DNA from: Sulfurimonas aquatica | Lineage (GTDB): Bacteria > Campylobacterota > Campylobacteria > Campylobacterales > Sulfurimonadaceae | Direction of reading: 5' to 3' | Assembly (NCBI RefSeq): GCF_017357825.1 | Contig: NZ_CP046072.1 | Coordinates: 1,178,001 to 1,242,000 of the forward strand | Length of the DNA stretch: 64,000 nucleotides | Part shown: piece by piece, positions 23,677 to 32,998 of the stretch | Position numbering within the stretch: position 1 is the first letter of the stretch | Layout: each line of letters starts with the position of its first letter | The notes under the pieces: model-generated | Told to the model about the DNA's origin: nothing | The model's input: only the letters and a program-made list of their open reading frames with translations | Database searches by the model: none | Made by a program: the position numbers and the translations under genes

Positions 23677-26010
23677 ATGAAAAGCTTACTCTTACATAGC
23701 TTGATCATTTCTACAATTATATTTACAGGTTGTAATACGCAATCAACAGACGATGACTCAGGGGGTGCTAATGCAAACACTCAAGTATCAAACGATACCC
23801 AGACAAATGATTCAGCAGCATGTACTCAAGACTATTTTGATTCTACCATATCTATCTCTTTAAATAGTTGCGTATCTTGTCACTCATCAGGTGGGGATGC
23901 AAAAAATACAGACTTAGTTCTACTGAGTCCCGTTGCAGATAATAAACTAGGAAACTACAATATTTTAAAAACATATATAGAGTCTCCTAACTCAGAGCTT
24001 GTTGAAAAAGGATCAGGTGAAGTCTCTCATGCTGGTGGAACTCAACTAGCCGGCACTGCAAAAGAGAATATGAAACAATTTGTCAACTATGTAAAAGGTA
24101 GTGAGACATGCGTCAGTCAATCACAGAGCGATAGTTTAATAAATGCAGCAGTAGCACTACTTTCTCCGGCAAAAACACTCAGAAGTGCATCATATAAGAT
24201 ACAAGGAAAATCTCCTAGTAGTGACGATGTAGATAGCGTAAGTAAAATAGAGGACATTGACGCAAAACTAGATGCTTATATGCAAACAGACGCGTTTTAT
24301 GACTGGTTAAGACTTAGTTTTAACGATTTTTTGCTTACAGACTTTTACACACCAGGTAGAAATGCTGAAGACCTCTTAAGTAGCAATGATTTTCCTAGCA
24401 GAAGGTGGTATGATGATTTTGACGACGGTGAATACAGTAGACTACGATATTATACGAACTATGCAATATCCCGTGAGCCAATAGAGTTGATGCTTCATGT
24501 AATAAAAGAAGATCGACCCTTTAGTGAGATTTTGACAGCTGACTATGTGATGGTAAATCCATTCTCAGCAAGAACCTATAACATTGATATTGATGGCTTT
24601 ACTTATGTGCATGAGTTAAATGTAACAAGAGAGTATATAGAAGAGAAGTATCCTCAAGATTGGCTCAAAGAAGCTAAAATTGATGGGATTCCACATGCTG
24701 GAATATTTACAACCATTACATTCTTAAATAGATTTCCCTCTACTGATACAAATTTAGATCGCCACAGATCATCTAAAACACAACTCTTCTTTTTAGATAC
24801 AGACATTTTAGGTTTAGCTAACCGTCCTATTAACTCGAATGAAGTTCTGAGTGATACTGCAACATGGACAAACCCTAACTGTACAGTTTGTCATAATGTG
24901 ATGGAGCCTATCTCAAGCGCTTTTAAAAACTGGGATAATCGTGGTAGATATATGCCAGGTTTTAGAGGTGATGCAACTCAAGCAGCAGGCATCAGTTTAG
25001 AAAAGAAAGCGCCTGCAGACGCGTCAAATAATTTACTTCAGTGGTTATCAGGTGAGATTGTTAAGGATGATCGTTTTGCAAAGTCAAGCGTAAAAATATT
25101 TTACAAGGCGATACTGGGTAGAGAGGCTATAAAAAAACCACTGGTTGATGATATGGAGTATGTTGAGAAACTTCAGGTGTACAACTATGAAAACGCTATT
25201 TTAGATGGGATAAAAGAGAAGTTTATAGCGAGTGGCATGAATGCTAAGGTTATAATTAAAGAGCTAATAAAATCACCTCTCTTTCGTGCAACCTCTACAA
25301 CTAGCTCTAACACAGTTCTATCAGAGACTTTAGGACAAGCAAAGTTGATAACTCCTGAGAATTTAAATAGAAAAATTTATGATGTGATGGGCTACTACTG
25401 GAATAGATATATGGGACAACAAGATAGTGATAATAATAACACAGCAAATCATAGATTACTGAGAGATGATAATTATAAAATACTTTATGGAGGGATTAAC
25501 TCTGGTTCTATATCAACGCGTATAGATGAGTTAAATGGCGTTATGGCTAATGTACAAATGAGAATGGCTCTACAGATGTCTTGTTATCCTGTAGCAAGAG
25601 ATTTCTTTTTTCCTGCAGATAAACGCAAACTATTTCCTTATGTATCAACAACATTAGAACCAGAAAATGAATTCTTTATAGCTGCTATAAAGAAAAATAT
25701 ACAGTATTTGCATAAGCATATTTTAGGTGAAGAGTTAGCTGATAGTGATGAAGAACTTGAGAAAACATACCAACTTTTCTTAGATACCTATAATGATGGA
25801 AAACTTCGTATACTTAACTCTAGTGAATCTAAGCAATTAATGGATGAATGTGATGTACATTACGACCCAGTTACAAGAGAAGGACTATGGACGGATAGAC
25901 CTGATGAGAGAGTATATAGAGATCCAAACTATATTATTCGCTCATGGCAAGTAGTTGTCGCTTATCTATTAAGCGATTTTAAATTTGTATATGAAAATAG
26001 TGCAGAGTAA
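23677..26010 (+). CDS. Dihaem lipoprotein, DUF1592/DUF1588-type (planctomycete cytochrome-like)
   Basis: 777 residues. Signal peptide with lipobox IIFTGC (lipid on C19), then a Ser/Thr/Asn/Asp-rich linker. The first haem-c motif is CVSCH at 65-69 in an N-terminal cytochrome-like domain; the second is CTVCH at 402-406 in NPNCTVCHNVMEPISSAFKN, the DUF1588 signature. The middle part (EPIELMLHVIKEDRPFSEIL, TADYVMVNPFSARTY) matches DUF1592. These large cytochrome-linked proteins are abundant in Planctomycetes and their role is unknown, possibly surface electron transfer or polymer handling. It is preceded by a c-di-GMP riboswitch and followed 10 bp later by a DUF1501 gene, the usual partner. Probably attached to the outer membrane. 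Confidence 0.82.
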   Translation: MKSLLLHSLIISTIIFTGCNTQSTDDDSGGANANTQVSNDTQTNDSAACTQDYFDSTISISLNSCVSCHSSGGDAKNTDLVLLSPVADNKLGNYNILKTYIESPNSELVEKGSGEVSHAGGTQLAGTAKENMKQFVNYVKGSETCVSQSQSDSLINAAVALLSPAKTLRSASYKIQGKSPSSDDVDSVSKIEDIDAKLDAYMQTDAFYDWLRLSFNDFLLTDFYTPGRNAEDLLSSNDFPSRRWYDDFDDGEYSRLRYYTNYAISREPIELMLHVIKEDRPFSEILTADYVMVNPFSARTYNIDIDGFTYVHELNVTREYIEEKYPQDWLKEAKIDGIPHAGIFTTITFLNRFPSTDTNLDRHRSSKTQLFFLDTDILGLANRPINSNEVLSDTATWTNPNCTVCHNVMEPISSAFKNWDNRGRYMPGFRGDATQAAGISLEKKAPADASNNLLQWLSGEIVKDDRFAKSSVKIFYKAILGREAIKKPLVDDMEYVEKLQVYNYENAILDGIKEKFIASGMNAKVIIKELIKSPLFRATSTTSSNTVLSETLGQAKLITPENLNRKIYDVMGYYWNRYMGQQDSDNNNTANHRLLRDDNYKILYGGINSGSISTRIDELNGVMANVQMRMALQMSCYPVARDFFFPADKRKLFPYVSTTLEPENEFFIAAIKKNIQYLHKHILGEELADSDEELEKTYQLFLDTYNDGKLRILNSSESKQLMDECDVHYDPVTREGLWTDRPDERVYRDPNYIIRSWQVVVAYLLSDFKFVYENSAE

Positions 26011-26020
26011 GGAGTATATT

Positions 26021-27334
26021 ATGTTACGTAGAGATTTTTTAAAATACACATCAGTTTTCGCAGCAATGGCTCTTTTTCCAAATACGCTCAAAGCAGCTAC
26101 GTATACAGGCCCACTATGGGTTTTTGTTCAAGCTTCAGGTGGCTGGGACCCAACTTCATTGTGTGATCCTAAGGGTTATCTAGATGAAGATTTAGACTCA
26201 AACTTAAATCCAACATCAACTGCAATGAATAAAAGTTTTGCGAATGCAGATATAGCAGCTTCAACTTCTGCACCTGCAATTAAATATGCACCAATTCGTG
26301 GACGTGATGATAATAATGTCGACTATGATTTTGCAACTTTTTTTGATAAATATGGCTCAGAGCTTTTAGTTGTTAATGGAATAGACACTCAAACTAATGG
26401 ACATGATGCAGGCCGTAGATATATGATGAGTGGAAAACTTTCAGAAGGCTATCCCGCTATATCTGCACTCATTGCAGGTATAAGTATGCCATCTTCGCCA
26501 TTGGCGTTTATAACGGGTGGTGGTTATGATGAGACGTTTGGAGTAGTGGCTGGGACGAGACTAAGTAATATGAATGCAATTAATGAGTTAGCCTTTGTCA
26601 ATAAACGCAACGAGACTACCACATATGTTAGTGAGAGTGATTTTGACAGACTTACTCAAGCAAGGGCATCACGAACAAAACGTACTATAGAAAAACAAAA
26701 ATTAGAGTCCATTAAAAAATTGGCTCAGCAGTATGGCTTAGCTCATAGTGGCTCAAACGAACTAGAAAAACTAGTAGAGTTTTTACCTACAGACGTTACC
26801 ACTCATCCAGATAGAAACAACACTGTCTTTTCACAAGGGCGTTTTGCTATGGCTGGATACAAAGCAGGACTTACATCAAGCGTAAATATACAAATAGGTG
26901 GGTTTGATACTCATGGTAATCACGATGCCTCACATATACCAAGACTAGCTAGACTCTTAAAAGGGGTAGACCTTTTAAAACAAGAAGCAGAGAATCAAGG
27001 AATATCTAATGACGTAATCTTTGTTATAGGCTCAGAATTTGGCCGTACACCAGGATATAACGGTGGAAATGGAAAAGATCACTGGAGTGTAAGCTCTATG
27101 ATGTTTATGGGTAAAGGTATTCAAGGTGGTAGAGTGATAGGCTCTTCAACTCATAGACATGATGCAAATAAATTAAATGCGACTACTCTAGTCGAAGATG
27201 AAAACGGCATAAATATCACATATGCTCATATAAATAAAGCGATGAGAAAACTCGCTTCGATTGAAAATAATGAGTTAATAACGCAATACTATCCGCTTTC
27301 AGGAGCAATTGAGGACTTAAATTTATTTACATAA
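26021..27334 (+). CDS. DUF1501 protein, Tat-exported
   Basis: 437 residues. The start ATG at 26021 is chosen from TAAGGAG seven bases ahead. The N-terminus MLRRDFLKYTSVFAAMALF is a twin-arginine signal (RRDFLK), so the protein is exported folded, probably with a bound cofactor or metal. The body has DUF1501 (alkaline-phosphatase/sulfatase-like) features: GGWDPTSLCDP near 38, NGHDAGRRYMMSG near 126, GGFDTHGNHD near 300 and GSEFGRTPG near 341. In many phyla DUF1501 genes sit beside DUF1549/1553 or DUF1592 cytochrome genes; function is unknown. It is cotranscribed with the lipoprotein gene and hence under the same riboswitch. Confidence 0.85.
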   Translation: MLRRDFLKYTSVFAAMALFPNTLKAATYTGPLWVFVQASGGWDPTSLCDPKGYLDEDLDSNLNPTSTAMNKSFANADIAASTSAPAIKYAPIRGRDDNNVDYDFATFFDKYGSELLVVNGIDTQTNGHDAGRRYMMSGKLSEGYPAISALIAGISMPSSPLAFITGGGYDETFGVVAGTRLSNMNAINELAFVNKRNETTTYVSESDFDRLTQARASRTKRTIEKQKLESIKKLAQQYGLAHSGSNELEKLVEFLPTDVTTHPDRNNTVFSQGRFAMAGYKAGLTSSVNIQIGGFDTHGNHDASHIPRLARLLKGVDLLKQEAENQGISNDVIFVIGSEFGRTPGYNGGNGKDHWSVSSMMFMGKGIQGGRVIGSSTHRHDANKLNATTLVEDENGINITYAHINKAMRKLASIENNELITQYYPLSGAIEDLNLFT

Positions 27335-27404
27335 ATACTATTTAATAAGCTCTTTAGTATGATTAGATACAATCCTTTTTATATAAATATATAAGGAATT
27401 AATT

Positions 27405-27731
27405 ATGTTATCAGTATTAGTAGAGTTTAGTATGTTCCCAACGTCAGCTGATGGAAGAGATGGCGCGTCTGTATCAAAAAGCGTTTCAAAGATTATAGAC
27501 GCTATAGACAAGTCAGGAGTTCCGTATCAACTTACGCCAATGGGAACCGTTATAGAAGCTAAAAGCATGAAAGAAGCTCTCTCTGTGATAGAACTAGCAT
27601 ATGAGCAGGTGAGTGATTTAGAGAGAGTTTACTCATCTCTAAAGTTTGATATTCGTAAAAATACTGAAAATAGATTAAAAACTAAAATTGCTTCAGTTGA
27701 AAAAGTTTTAAATAGAGAAATAAACCACTAG
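27405..27731 (+). CDS. MTH1187/YkoF-like thiamine-binding protein
   Basis: 108 residues. The pattern MLSVLVEFSMFPTS, then YQLTPMGTVIEAKSMKEAL, is that of the MTH1187 (DUF77) family. This ferredoxin-like fold is related to the thiamine-binding domain of YkoF. No membrane segment or signal peptide is present, so it is cytoplasmic. ATG at 27405 follows AAGGAA. It lies 12 bp ahead of the HIT gene in what looks like an operon through the M23 peptidase. Actual ligand in this organism is unknown. Confidence 0.85.
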   Translation: MLSVLVEFSMFPTSADGRDGASVSKSVSKIIDAIDKSGVPYQLTPMGTVIEAKSMKEALSVIELAYEQVSDLERVYSSLKFDIRKNTENRLKTKIASVEKVLNREINH

Positions 27732-27746
27732 TTTTTGGAGTAGATG

Positions 27747-28247
27747 ATGGAAGATATACTATATGCGCCATGGCGTGATGAATATATTGGAGGTCAGAAG
27801 ATAGAGGGGTGTGTTTTTTGTCATATTAGCTCTCACGTGCAAGATGATGAGAACTTACATGTACTCTATAGAGATGAACGCTGTTTTATCGTGATGAACA
27901 AGTACCCATACACTCCTGGTCATTTTATGATTATTCCTCATTTTCATACTGATAAATTAGAGGAGTTAAGTTCTGATACTTGGCTTCATATGTCAGCTCT
28001 TGCACAAAAAGGAGTAAGACTGCTAAAAGAGGGTTTTGGCGCTCATGGGGTGAACATAGGCATGAACCTCGGAAAGGCTGGTGGAGCTGGTATTGCTGAG
28101 CATATTCATATGCATTTAGTGCCGCGTTTTAACAGAGATACGAACTTCATAACTTCTATTGGTCAGAGTCGCGTTTACTCAACCGATTTTGAAAAAATTT
28201 ATCTAAAAATTAAAAGTTTAATTCCTGAGTATATAAGTGATAATTAG
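27747..28247 (+). CDS. HIT family nucleotide hydrolase/transferase
   Basis: 166 residues (167 if the ATG three bases earlier is used; GGAG at 27737 favours 27747 by spacing). The histidine triad HIHMHLVPRF near 132 is the catalytic HxHxH motif. An N-terminal CVFCHI (C22, C25) plus a later His suggests a structural zinc site as in Hint/FHIT-like HIT proteins. CPYTPGHFMIIPHFHTDKLE-type sequence near 60-80 is typical (YPYTPGHFMIIPHFH here). It acts on nucleoside polyphosphates or adenylylated substrates in the cytosol. It overlaps the next gene by 11 bp. Confidence 0.9.
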   Translation: MEDILYAPWRDEYIGGQKIEGCVFCHISSHVQDDENLHVLYRDERCFIVMNKYPYTPGHFMIIPHFHTDKLEELSSDTWLHMSALAQKGVRLLKEGFGAHGVNIGMNLGKAGGAGIAEHIHMHLVPRFNRDTNFITSIGQSRVYSTDFEKIYLKIKSLIPEYISDN

Positions 28248-29529
28248 GTTTATACTTTTTTTTTCTTTTTCACTTTTATATTCACTTGAATACCCTTCAT
28301 CTTATGCTCATTTAGGTACACCACTCTATAAATCACAAAAGATACTTCAAAATATAGAAACTTTTTCGAGTTTAGATTCTGTCAAAAACTTCTGTGTTGA
28401 TATTAATACGACACGAGAAAATGGTTTCAAACTTGATACCTCAAAAGATAAAAGTGAGCTCAAAAGCTACTTAAAAAACCTTCGAAAACTTCGAAAAAAG
28501 TATGAATACATTGTTTATGAACTTCATAGAGAACTTGAGTCTGCCATAGAAAAAGATGATTATGAAAAGTTTTGTTTAATTGTAAATAGTGGGCTTGATG
28601 GAATACTACAAAGGCCGAGTCTACAAGAAAAGGCGTTTATTTACTATGCTAAAAATAAAACTTTAAAGAAAAGTCCATTCTTAGAAAAGAAGATAGAACG
28701 TAATGAGTTGTTGTTAAATACTCTAAAAGAGCAGGATGATGAAATTATAAACTCATCATATAATTCAACTAATATTAAAGATGAGGATATTGGCATAACT
28801 ACAAAAAGAGTCCACAACAAGATAGAAGTCTCTTTTTACAATAAACATATATATGACATTACGTTAAAAGTAAAACCTTACTATGAAAGTATTCTTCATA
28901 GACAAACGCCAAAGAGTGAAATTATCATTCAAGCAAATTCTACATACCTCTATGAGACTTTAGAAATTACTGGAGATAACAACGCTTTCAATTATAATTT
29001 TATTTGGAGCATAGGTTCTAAAGACGCAAAGCATGATGATGAGTATGAGTATAGACTGCCTTATGAAACTACAACTAAACATAGAGTATCTCAAGGGTAT
29101 AACACAAATCAGACTCATAAAGGAAGGTCAAAGTACTCTGTGGACTTTGCTATGCCTATTGGTACCAAAGTTCTTGCATCTAGAGAAGGTACTATCATCA
29201 GCGTTAAATCAAGTTCAGATAGAGGTGGCTACTCAAAAGAGTTTAGGGGTCAAGGAAACTATGTTAGAGTACTGCATTCTGATGGAACTATCGCTATATA
29301 TTATCATCTTAAAAAAGATGGGGCAGTAGTAAACATAGGAGATAAAGTAAAAAAAGGAGAGCTTATAGGGTACTCTGGAAACACGGGTTACTCTAGCGGA
29401 CCACATCTTCATATGGCTGTATATAAAGCAATAAGCGCAGTGCAAACCAAGACTATTAAAGTCAAATATATTTCAGCTGAAGGCTTAGTAAAAGAGATGA
29501 AAACTGCAGAGACATATCAGGCAATATAA
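28237..29529 (+). CDS. M23 family (LytM) peptidase
   Basis: 430 residues starting with GTG at 28237, inside the HIT gene end. The N-terminus (IIRFILFFSFSLLYSLEYPS) is a signal peptide. A helical/coiled region (60-180) and a beta domain (190-290) precede the C-terminal M23 zinc domain. In that domain, GTKVLASREGTIISVK near 310 and GNTGYSSGPHLHMAVYKA near 385-402 (catalytic HxH) are plain; the first zinc ligands are H and D in NQTHKGRSKYSVDFAMP. M23 enzymes cut peptidoglycan cross-links in the periplasm and often shape the cell or aid division. Substrate bond not predictable from sequence. Confidence 0.9.
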   Translation: MIIRFILFFSFSLLYSLEYPSSYAHLGTPLYKSQKILQNIETFSSLDSVKNFCVDINTTRENGFKLDTSKDKSELKSYLKNLRKLRKKYEYIVYELHRELESAIEKDDYEKFCLIVNSGLDGILQRPSLQEKAFIYYAKNKTLKKSPFLEKKIERNELLLNTLKEQDDEIINSSYNSTNIKDEDIGITTKRVHNKIEVSFYNKHIYDITLKVKPYYESILHRQTPKSEIIIQANSTYLYETLEITGDNNAFNYNFIWSIGSKDAKHDDEYEYRLPYETTTKHRVSQGYNTNQTHKGRSKYSVDFAMPIGTKVLASREGTIISVKSSSDRGGYSKEFRGQGNYVRVLHSDGTIAIYYHLKKDGAVVNIGDKVKKGELIGYSGNTGYSSGPHLHMAVYKAISAVQTKTIKVKYISAEGLVKEMKTAETYQAI

Positions 29530-29549
29530 AATGTTAATTCTTAACATTT
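29529..29549 (+). terminator. Small hairpin after the M23 gene
   Basis: AAATGTTAA / TTAACATTT, a perfect 9-bp inverted repeat with a 3-base loop that begins at the stop codon of the M23 gene. It has no long T run behind it (ACTCTTATTT follows), so it is a weak terminator candidate or an AT-rich operator for sorA, which starts 67 bp on. Confidence 0.35.
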
Positions 29550-29615
29550 AACTCTTATTTAAATATAAGTAGATATAATTACGAATATAATAAATAAATT
29601 TTATAAGGATAACTT

Positions 29616-30812
29616 ATGCAAAGAAGAGACTTCTTAAAAACTTCAGTTGTCGCATCAGCAGCAATAGTAGGCACTAACCTTTCAGCAGGCGTCACGGGAC
29701 AGCCACTTGATGGACAAACAGTATCTAAGATGGCATTTCCAGAAAAACGCCCACTTATTACATACTCTGATAGACCGCCGCTTTTAGAGTCGCCTAGAAG
29801 TACTTTTACTAAGGGAATCACTCCAAATGATGAGTTTTTTGTTAGATGGCATATGCCAGATATCCCAACTAAAATTGATTTAGATTCATATACTATTAAA
29901 ATTGATGGACTTGTTAACAAAGAGTTAAACATTACTCTTAAAGAACTTAAAAATGATTTTGAACAAGTTGAAGTTACCGCTGTTCTTCAGTGTGGTGGAA
30001 ATAGCCGTTCAGCATTTACTCCAATCGCTGGTGGTATTCAGTGGGGAAGTGGAGCTATGGGTTGTGCTAAATGGAAAGGTGTTAGACTAAGTGACCTTTT
30101 AAATAAAGCCGGACTTAAAAAAGATGCACACTGGATAGGTTTTAATGGTAAAGATAATGCAGCATACTATGCAACTCCAAACTTTGTAAGAGAGATGGAA
30201 CTTGAAGAGTTAGATGATCACGTTATCGTTGCTTATGAGATGAATGGTGAAGATTTACCATATTTAAATGGTTTTCCTCTGCGTTTAGTTATTCCAGGTT
30301 ACTACTCTGATAGTTGGGTTAAAATGCTAAGTAACATTACTGTTACAAATGAATATAAATCACTTTTCTTTATGGATGTGGCTTATAGAATTCCAGATAA
30401 TGAAACAGAGAGTGAAACTCCAGAAAACAGATTTAAAGTTACGAAGCCAATTACACATATGAACGTAAAGTCGATTATAGGTTATCCTGAGAATGATATG
30501 AAGATTTATCATAACTCACATATAGTTGTACGTGGTGTGGCATTTGATGATGGTCATGGAATCAAAGATGTGCTAATCTCTACTGATGGTGGAAAAACTT
30601 GGGATGATGCACTGCTTAAACAAGAAGATGGACGTTATGCATATACTGAATTTAGATATTCGTATAAACCAACTAAATATGGAAAAGTAAGCATTATGGC
30701 TAAGGCCGTGAATCGTTTAGGTGATGAGCAACCTCTTGCAAAAGATGTACTCTGGAATCATGGTGGGTACAAGTTTAACGGTATCGACGAAGTTATTGTA
30801 GAAGTGGTTTAG
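29616..30812 (+). CDS. sorA: Sulfite dehydrogenase, molybdopterin subunit (SorA-like)
   Basis: Oxidises sulfite to sulfate in the periplasm, passing electrons to cytochrome c. 398 residues with a Tat signal (MQRRDFLKTS...). The oxidoreductase molybdopterin domain (about 60-270) includes VTAVLQCGGNSRSAF, where C126 is the likely Mo ligand, and GYYSDSWVKMLSNITV near 227. The C-terminal Mo-co dimerisation domain (about 290-395) has the typical VRGVAFDDGHGIKDVLIST. The small cytochrome gene follows 5 bp later. This is the sulfite:cytochrome c oxidoreductase arrangement of Campylobacterota and fits a sulfur-oxidising life. Confidence 0.92.
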   Translation: MQRRDFLKTSVVASAAIVGTNLSAGVTGQPLDGQTVSKMAFPEKRPLITYSDRPPLLESPRSTFTKGITPNDEFFVRWHMPDIPTKIDLDSYTIKIDGLVNKELNITLKELKNDFEQVEVTAVLQCGGNSRSAFTPIAGGIQWGSGAMGCAKWKGVRLSDLLNKAGLKKDAHWIGFNGKDNAAYYATPNFVREMELEELDDHVIVAYEMNGEDLPYLNGFPLRLVIPGYYSDSWVKMLSNITVTNEYKSLFFMDVAYRIPDNETESETPENRFKVTKPITHMNVKSIIGYPENDMKIYHNSHIVVRGVAFDDGHGIKDVLISTDGGKTWDDALLKQEDGRYAYTEFRYSYKPTKYGKVSIMAKAVNRLGDEQPLAKDVLWNHGGYKFNGIDEVIVEVV

Positions 30813-30817
30813 GGAGT

Positions 30818-31138
30818 ATGAAAATGAGTAAAATAGTATTATTAGTTATGTTGGCGTTTGGTTCACTTTTTGCACAAGTTGATAGTGAAATAGAAGTTCC
30901 ATATATCTCTTATGAGATTAAAATGGGTGAAGGATTTGATACAGTTCAGGCACAATGCCTTATGTGTCACTCTTTTGGATATATAATAAACCAGGGTCCA
31001 CAATCAAAAGACTTTTGGGCTAAGAAAACAAAGAAGATGATCACTCACTTTAAAATGCCTTTAGAAGAGGGAAGTGAAGATTTTAATACAATTGTGAAGT
31101 ATTTATATAAGCACTATGGAAATGGAAAGTTAAAATAG
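30818..31138 (+). CDS. sorB: Monohaem cytochrome c, SorB-like
   Basis: 106 residues with signal peptide (hydrophobic 5-18, cleaved near FAQ). One haem-c site, CLMCH at 47-51, with nearby methionines (M74, M80) available as axial ligand. It is 5 bp behind sorA with GGGAG before the start. SorB receives electrons from the Mo centre of SorA and passes them to the respiratory chain. An in-frame ATG two codons later is an equally possible start. Confidence 0.9.
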   Translation: MKMSKIVLLVMLAFGSLFAQVDSEIEVPYISYEIKMGEGFDTVQAQCLMCHSFGYIINQGPQSKDFWAKKTKKMITHFKMPLEEGSEDFNTIVKYLYKHYGNGKLK

Positions 31139-31145
31139 TCTCATT

Positions 31146-31181
31146 AAAAAAGATTAAATAAAAAATTATTTAATCTTTTTT
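31146..31181. terminator. Bidirectional intrinsic terminator between sorB and a small membrane ORF
   Basis: A perfect 16-bp AT-rich inverted repeat (31146-31161 and 31166-31181) with an AAAA loop, flanked by A tracts on the left and T tracts on the right, so it works on both strands. It lies 7 bp after the sorB stop. On the minus strand the stop codon of the 33-residue ORF is inside the stem. Confidence 0.75.
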
Positions 31182-31271
31182 TGCTTTTAACACAAGAAAA
31201 AAAACTCCCGCAATAACCACAAAAATCAAAATTCTTATGCTTAATGTTGTTAAGTCTGTTGTATCATTCAT
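31170..31271 (-). CDS. Putative 33-residue single-pass membrane peptide
   Basis: An ATG at 31271 with GAAGG eight bases ahead opens a frame of 33 codons. The sequence has a short polar start (MNDTTDLTTLSIR), one strongly hydrophobic helix (ILIFVVIAGVFFLVL) and a basic tail (KAKKD), a textbook single-pass helix with positive-inside end. It ends inside the bidirectional terminator. Small subunits of this shape are found with respiratory complexes and stress responses, but nothing here names a function. The hydrophobic pattern, ribosome site and terminator placement support it being real; it fills most of the 249-bp gap 31139-31387. Confidence 0.5.
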   Translation of the reverse strand: MNDTTDLTTLSIRILIFVVIAGVFFLVLKAKKD

Positions 31272-31341
31272 ATAATTTACCTTCATATATTTTAACTCTA
31301 AAATCATAACATAATAAAGGATACTTCAAAGATTTCTTGCC

Positions 31342-31347
31342 TATAAT
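31342..31347 (+). promoter_or_regulatory. Predicted -10 box for the chemoreceptor gene
   Basis: TATAAT preceded by TTGCC, 40 bases ahead of the start codon at 31388. This looks like a housekeeping-sigma promoter with the weak -35 usual in this phylum. No clear sigma-28 (flagellar) promoter was recognised. Confidence 0.4.
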
Positions 31348-31387
31348 TACTCACTATACATAACAATATATGAAATAAGGTAAGTAG

Positions 31388-32998
31388 ATGTTTCAGACAA
31401 TCAAAGCAAAATTTATAATCAATTTAATTTTATCAATAGTATCTCTATTGGTTATTTTAGTAGTTTCTTACTTTATAGCTATTAGTAATATTAAAAGTAT
31501 CATGATTAGTGATGTCTCAACAGTCGCTCAAACACTTTCAAATGGAATCAAATATGTATCTAAGTACAATAAAAATGCCTATAAAGAAAAAGAGTTTAAA
31601 GATACTATTAAAAATATGAAAGTCGGTAAAAGTGGTTATATCTATCTTATATCTAGTGATGGTACACTCCTAATTCATCCAAAGAAAGAGGGAAAAAACT
31701 TAAAAAATACCTCTTATGGAGAGTATATTACTTCGCATAAAGAGGGAGGCACATACTCCTACACATCAAAAACAACTGGACAAGATAAGTTTGCTGCATT
31801 TGAATATATTCCTGCATGGGATGCTTGGATAGTTCCAGGCGTAAATAAAGCAGACTATTTTGATGAAGTAAATAAGCACTTTATATTATATTTTTCTTAC
31901 CTAATGATAGGCTGTATAGGCATTCTTACATTTTTTAATTATATGACTGCTAAGACAGTATTAAAAAATGCAAGTATTATTAAATCAGTGGCGATTGACT
32001 TAAGTCAAGGGGAAGGAGATCTGCAAAAAGAGTTACCGGTTCCCCAAACAAAAGATGAGTTTCGTGCCATTAGTATAGGTATCAATGGTTTTTTGATTAA
32101 GATGCACAATGCAATAGTAAATATAAAAACAAGTAGTCATTATCAAATAATATTAGCAAATGAGTTGATCTCATTAACGCAACAACTAAGAAGTAAGACA
32201 AATGAATCAGGTAGTACTGCTAAATCTACTGTGGAAGATTTAAATGAGATACGAGTACTTTTAGAAAAGAATGTAAATGGTTCAAAAGAGATACTAAGTG
32301 TAAATCAAAAGAGTTCTTTAGTTTTAGATGAGACTACCTCTAAGATTGACAGTATCATTGGGAGTATCTCTACAACACAAGAGAGTGCTGAAACAATAAG
32401 TGAAGAGTTTACAAAGCTTATACGTGATATTGAAGCTCTCAAAGAGATAACTACCGTTATTAGAGATATATCTGAACAGACAAATCTTTTAGCACTAAAC
32501 GCTGCCATAGAAGCTGCGCGAGCGGGAGTACATGGAAGAGGCTTTGCCGTTGTTGCTGAAGAGGTAAGAAAACTATCCGAGAGGACAAATAAGGCTATTA
32601 ATGAAGTTGATGTTTCTATTTCAGTTTTAGTGCAGTCTGTTGGAGACGCAACCGAGCAGATAGATAACAATAAAGACGTTGTAAATACTTTAGTAGCCTA
32701 TGGAGAAGAAGTTAAAGTAGACTTTTTAAATATGGGAGAGAGTATAAATACCAGTCTAAACGTTGCAGATGAATCCCAATCAAATATGGATAAGATGCAG
32801 AGTCAAATTATCTCTATTATTAAAAAAATTCACTTTATGTCAGAACTCTCATTGGAAAATGGAGAGTTCGTGGATGAAGTGGACCATATAGCTAATGAAG
32901 TAAGGTCTGTAGATATGGAGATAGATGATAATCTTAGTTTTTTTAAGACTAAAAAGCCAGACAGAAGTAGAAAATATGAAAAAATACATACTCTTTGA
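31388..32998 (+). CDS. Methyl-accepting chemotaxis protein with Cache sensor
   Basis: 536 residues. TM1 at about 8-30; periplasmic single Cache-type sensor domain at 31-155 ([20 protein letters not shown], then [16 protein letters not shown]); TM2 at about 160-182; a HAMP-like linker to about 240; and a cytoplasmic signalling coiled coil with the highly conserved hairpin [15 protein letters not shown]...[16 protein letters not shown] near 363-398. It relays an external ligand signal to CheA/CheW. The sensor type often binds carboxylates or amino acids, but the ligand is not predictable. The HAD gene starts inside its last 23 bases. Confidence 0.93.
   Translation: MFQTIKAKFIINLILSIVSLLVILVVSYFIAISNIKSIMISDVSTVAQTLSNGIKYVSKYNKNAYKEKEFKDTIKNMKVGKSGYIYLISSDGTLLIHPKKEGKNLKNTSYGEYITSHKEGGTYSYTSKTTGQDKFAAFEYIPAWDAWIVPGVNKADYFDEVNKHFILYFSYLMIGCIGILTFFNYMTAKTVLKNASIIKSVAIDLSQGEGDLQKELPVPQTKDEFRAISIGINGFLIKMHNAIVNIKTSSHYQIILANELISLTQQLRSKTNESGSTAKSTVEDLNEIRVLLEKNVNGSKEILSVNQKSSLVLDETTSKIDSIIGSISTTQESAETISEEFTKLIRDIEALKEITTVIRDISEQTNLLALNAAIEAARAGVHGRGFAVVAEEVRKLSERTNKAINEVDVSISVLVQSVGDATEQIDNNKDVVNTLVAYGEEVKVDFLNMGESINTSLNVADESQSNMDKMQSQIISIIKKIHFMSELSLENGEFVDEVDHIANEVRSVDMEIDDNLSFFKTKKPDRSRKYEKIHTL

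Noticed and set aside
29033-29329. 98-codon alternative frame inside the M23 peptidase gene
   Set aside because: The M23 frame carries the catalytic GPHLH motif; the other frame has none.
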